A stretch of 8,062 bases of DNA from positions 1 through 8,062 of the forward strand of contig CALBHI010000332.1 of assembly GCA_937894535.1 (NCBI GenBank), given 5' to 3'. The notes beneath the pieces were generated by a model. The model was not told the DNA's origin, searched no databases, and was given only the letters and a program-made list of their open reading frames with translations. The DNA is from an uncultured Verrucomicrobiota bacterium (GTDB lineage Bacteria > Verrucomicrobiota > Kiritimatiellia > CAIVKH01). The position numbers were made by a program, and so were the translations under genes. Below, piece by piece: positions 6,282-8,062 of this stretch (position 1 is the stretch's first letter; every line of letters starts with the position of its first letter).

Positions 6282-7316
6282 TCAGAAGACCTTGAAGCCC
6301 TTGCTTTCGCTGTATTCGGCAATGCGCCGGTTGGTCAGGGCATCACGCAGATCCACCCAGTAGAGACGCGATCCGCGCATGTGGCCGCAATAGTAGGCGA
6401 GCAGGCGGCATTTGCCTTCGATGGCCGCGGGATCGGCGATGCGCCACTCGTACATGTCCACCAACACTTCGTTCTTCGTCGGTTCGATGGCTACGGCGAA
6501 CCCGGTGTCCAGCAGCGCTTCGGTTTCGCGTTCAATGATGGCCTTGTTGTCCGGTTTCAGGGTAAAGGAGGCGAATTTCGGGATCCAGCCGAACACCTTC
6601 GTGTTCATGTCGCCGACCTTGATGCAGATCCAGGCATTGGTTTCGGCGATGACGTGGACGAGTTGCCCGCGGTAGAGGTCGGCACCGGGGATGGTGGCGA
6701 AATGGCGGCCCGGACCATAGCGGGCAGTCAGGCGATCGGAGGAGAAACGTCGCGTTTCCATCAACTGGGTCGAGGGCGGGGAGAGCAGGACGCGCTCCAG
6801 TGTGGGAGCAGTGTCCCGCAGTTGTCCCGAACGGACGGTGGTCTCCGCGATGGATCGACTGAACGCATCGGGAAAAAGGGTGGCCTGGGACGCTTCGTCA
6901 ATCTCGTCGCGCTGGATGGTGATCAGGCCGTCCGGTGTGGACAACACGAGTCCGGTGGCGGTGAAGCGGAGCAGTTCGCCCTCGGCGCGGCCGCCGCGTT
7001 TCTTGATCACGCGCAGCGGAGATCCGACGCTTGGCGGCGTAAAGACGGTTTGCACGGTCTCGTAGACGGCTTCGAACTGGTCCTGCTCACGCGGGTCGGC
7101 GAAAACCTCGGGAAGGGTCGGCTTCTGTGGAGTCATGGATTCCGCCACGGCCACCACGCTGGTGGAGACGGGAGTTGCCGGCGCTGCTTCGCCAGGCTTT
7201 TTGTCACCGCCCTGTTGCAGGATAACAAAACCGATGGCTGCCGCGACGACCACTGCCCCGATGATCATCGGGGTGTTGTCCTTCTTCTTTTTTCTTACCG
7301 TGCGGTAGACGACCAT
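6282..7316 (-). CDS. Membrane-anchored protein with periplasmic SH3-like domain
   Basis: A 344-residue protein of unknown specific role. A basic cytoplasmic tail (VRKKKKD, 7-13) precedes one membrane helix (about 17-34, MIIGAVVVAAAIGFVILQ). This gives an N-in topology with a Pro/Ala-rich linker (41-70) outside. Residues about 95-140 (SPLRVIKKRGG, then GELLRF, GLVLSTPDGLITIQRDEID) look like a small beta-barrel of Sm/SH3 type. Residues about 198-248 (ARYGPGRHFATI, RGQLVHVIAE, AWICIKV, VFGWIPK) match a bacterial SH3 (SH3b) domain, often a peptidoglycan or peptide binder. The C-terminal 90 residues form an unassigned alpha/beta region with C303 and C310. ATG 7316 is chosen because GAGG (7326-7323) lies six bases upstream; the farther ATG at 7364 lacks this. 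It is first in the operon with yajD, the secreted protein and the M23 peptidase, which suggests an envelope role. Confidence 0.87.
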   Translation of the reverse strand: MVVYRTVRKKKKDNTPMIIGAVVVAAAIGFVILQQGGDKKPGEAAPATPVSTSVVAVAESMTPQKPTLPEVFADPREQDQFEAVYETVQTVFTPPSVGSPLRVIKKRGGRAEGELLRFTATGLVLSTPDGLITIQRDEIDEASQATLFPDAFSRSIAETTVRSGQLRDTAPTLERVLLSPPSTQLMETRRFSSDRLTARYGPGRHFATIPGADLYRGQLVHVIAETNAWICIKVGDMNTKVFGWIPKFASFTLKPDNKAIIERETEALLDTGFAVAIEPTKNEVLVDMYEWRIADPAAIEGKCRLLAYYCGHMRGSRLYWVDLRDALTNRRIAEYSESKGFKVF

Positions 7317-7384
7317 GGGCGACCTCGTTGGTGCGGTTTTTGCTGGCTTGACGATTCCCCGCAAACGTTGAAACTGATGGCCTG

Positions 7385-7413
7385 ATTATCCGGGAGAATG
7401 CCTTGTGAGTAAA
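7385..7413 (-). promoter_or_regulatory. Candidate sigma70 promoter of the SH3 / yajD / M23 operon
   Basis: On the minus strand, TTTACT (7413-7408, 4/6) is followed by a 17-base spacer and GATAAT (7390-7385, 5/6). The predicted start near 7378 gives a leader of about 60 bases. The -35 box falls inside codons 2-3 of the divergent ilvD gene, so the two transcription units overlap at their starts. Confidence 0.45.
7392..7396 (+). promoter_or_regulatory. Ribosome binding site deciding the GTG start of ilvD
   Basis: GGGAG lies eight bases before GTG 7405. No other start codon in this frame has a comparable site before the conserved APSRAM segment, so this fixes the start. Confidence 0.6.
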
Positions 7414-8062
7414 ACGAAAAAACCATCCGTCCGTCCTTGTTCCCTCGATCGTTGCCACTCCTGCCAGCTGGTGGAGGGGGCCGAGCGCGCTCCCAGTCGG
7501 GCCATGCTGCACGCGGTGGGATTCACCGACAAGGATTTTAAGAAGAACCAGGTGGGTATAGCCTCTACCTGGAGCATGGTAACCCCGTGCAACATGCACA
7601 TCGACAAACTGGCGCGCGAAGCGGCCAAGGGTGTCGACCATGCGGGCGGGAAAGCCGTGATCTTCAACACCATCACCATCTCCGATGGCATTTCGATGGG
7701 CACCGAGGGCATGAAGTATTCGCTGGTGTCGCGGGAGGTGATCGCCGACTCGATCGAGGCGGTGGTCGGTTGCGAGGGTTTTGACGGTTTCGTCGCCATC
7801 GGCGGCTGCGACAAGAACATGCCGGGCTGCATGATGGCCATGGCGCGCCTGAACCGCCCTTCGGTCTTCGTCTACGGCGGCACCATCCTGCCTGGCAAGC
7901 ACAAGGGCAAGAACGTGGACATCGTCTCGGTGTTCGAGGCGGTGGGCGCGCATGCCCGCGGCGACATCGATGACCGCGAGCTGAAGCAGATCGAGGCGAC
8001 CGCCATCCCCGGCGCCGGATCCTGCGGCGGCGGAATGACGTTGTTGGCCGCCAGCGCAGCGA
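7405..8062 (+). CDS. ilvD: Dihydroxy-acid dehydratase, N-terminal 219 residues, cut by window end
   Basis: Converts 2,3-dihydroxy-isovalerate and -3-methylvalerate to the 2-oxo acids of the valine, leucine and isoleucine pathway, in the cytoplasm, using an Fe-S cluster and Mg2+. Hallmarks are ERAPSRAMLHAVGF (27-40), STWSMVTPCNMH (54-65, cluster ligand C62), TISDGISMG (91-99, D94), GMKYSLVSREVIADS (102-116), AIGGCDKNMPGCMMAMARLN (131-150, ligand C135, Mg ligand D136, carbamylated K137) and PGAGSCGG (202-209, third ligand C207). The start is GTG with GGGAG upstream. Two things are odd. There is an N-terminal C12, C17, C20 cluster where relatives usually have none. The sequence after SCGG (base 8032 on) reads GMTLLAASAA instead of the near-invariant MYTANTMA type. 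About 340-350 residues are missing. It is divergent from the SH3 operon, and no strong promoter of its own is visible. Confidence 0.95.
   Translation, partial: MSKTKKPSVRPCSLDRCHSCQLVEGAERAPSRAMLHAVGFTDKDFKKNQVGIASTWSMVTPCNMHIDKLAREAAKGVDHAGGKAVIFNTITISDGISMGTEGMKYSLVSREVIADSIEAVVGCEGFDGFVAIGGCDKNMPGCMMAMARLNRPSVFVYGGTILPGKHKGKNVDIVSVFEAVGAHARGDIDDRELKQIEATAIPGAGSCGGGMTLLAASAA

Noticed and set aside
7317..7364. Upstream start of the SH3-like protein at 7364, adding 16 residues
   Set aside because: No ribosome site precedes it, while GAGG sits six bases before ATG 7316; the extension would also occupy the divergent promoter gap.
6051..7385. A 444-codon open frame on the plus strand over yajD and the SH3 gene
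   Set aside because: It crosses two well-supported minus-strand genes and its translation is low in recognisable structure.
7348..7389. Plus-strand ilvD promoter using TTGACG at 7348-7353 or GATTAT at 7384-7389
   Set aside because: Neither box has a partner at 16-18 bases; not defensible as a promoter.
7204..7953. A minus-strand frame opposite the start of ilvD
   Set aside because: The plus strand encodes unmistakable IlvD motifs over the same bases.
1..8062. CRISPR array, tRNA, rRNA, insertion sequence or attachment site
   Set aside because: No spaced direct repeats, tRNA cloverleaf, terminal inverted repeats or transposase motifs were seen on either strand.

Overview
The window is a compact, GC-rich stretch of bacterial chromosome with eight complete genes and two genes cut by the window ends. 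Every gene belongs to a housekeeping or cell-envelope class. I see no phage, transposon, CRISPR or RNA-gene signature. The organism cannot be fixed without a search. The mitochondrial-like IlvD with an SRAMLHAVGF start, the full-length PolX with an HhH/PolX/PHP layout and the general gene style fit a high-GC Gram-negative such as a member of the Verrucomicrobiota. This is a low-to-moderate confidence inference.

Layout. (1) Bases 1-1280, minus strand: a good sigma70-type promoter drives an A-type iron-sulfur carrier, a 73-residue unknown protein and a membrane-anchored ApbE-type FAD:protein FMN transferase that runs off the left edge. Spacing is 7 bp and then a 4-bp GTGA overlap. (2) Bases 1355-4615, plus strand: polX (DNA polymerase X with PHP nuclease) and an RlmD-like rRNA uracil-C5 methyltransferase. 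Each is preceded by a TTG-N20-TAnAnn element that would start the transcript at or beside the ATG. (3) Bases 4636-7413, minus strand: a four-gene operon with junctions of 7 bp, an ATGA overlap and 5 bp. It encodes a membrane-anchored SH3-like protein, a YajD-type HNH protein, a secreted protein of unknown function and an M23 peptidase. (4) Bases 7405-8062, plus strand: the N-terminal part of ilvD, divergent from the operon and cut by the right edge.

How they fit together. The first cluster pairs iron-sulfur delivery with covalent flavin attachment, both maturation steps for redox enzymes. PolX and RlmD serve DNA repair and rRNA modification and seem to be neighbours only. The third cluster looks like an envelope module (SH3 domain, secreted protein, peptidoglycan peptidase) with a YajD gene embedded in it. 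IlvD is an Fe-S enzyme of branched-chain amino acid synthesis.

No stretch longer than 300 bases lacks a gene; the largest gap is about 185 bases (1205-1389). I found no convincing new biological system. The points most worth checking are the possible leaderless promoters, the inverted repeat over one of them, the anomalous last 31 bases of ilvD, and the two unknown genes in their operons.
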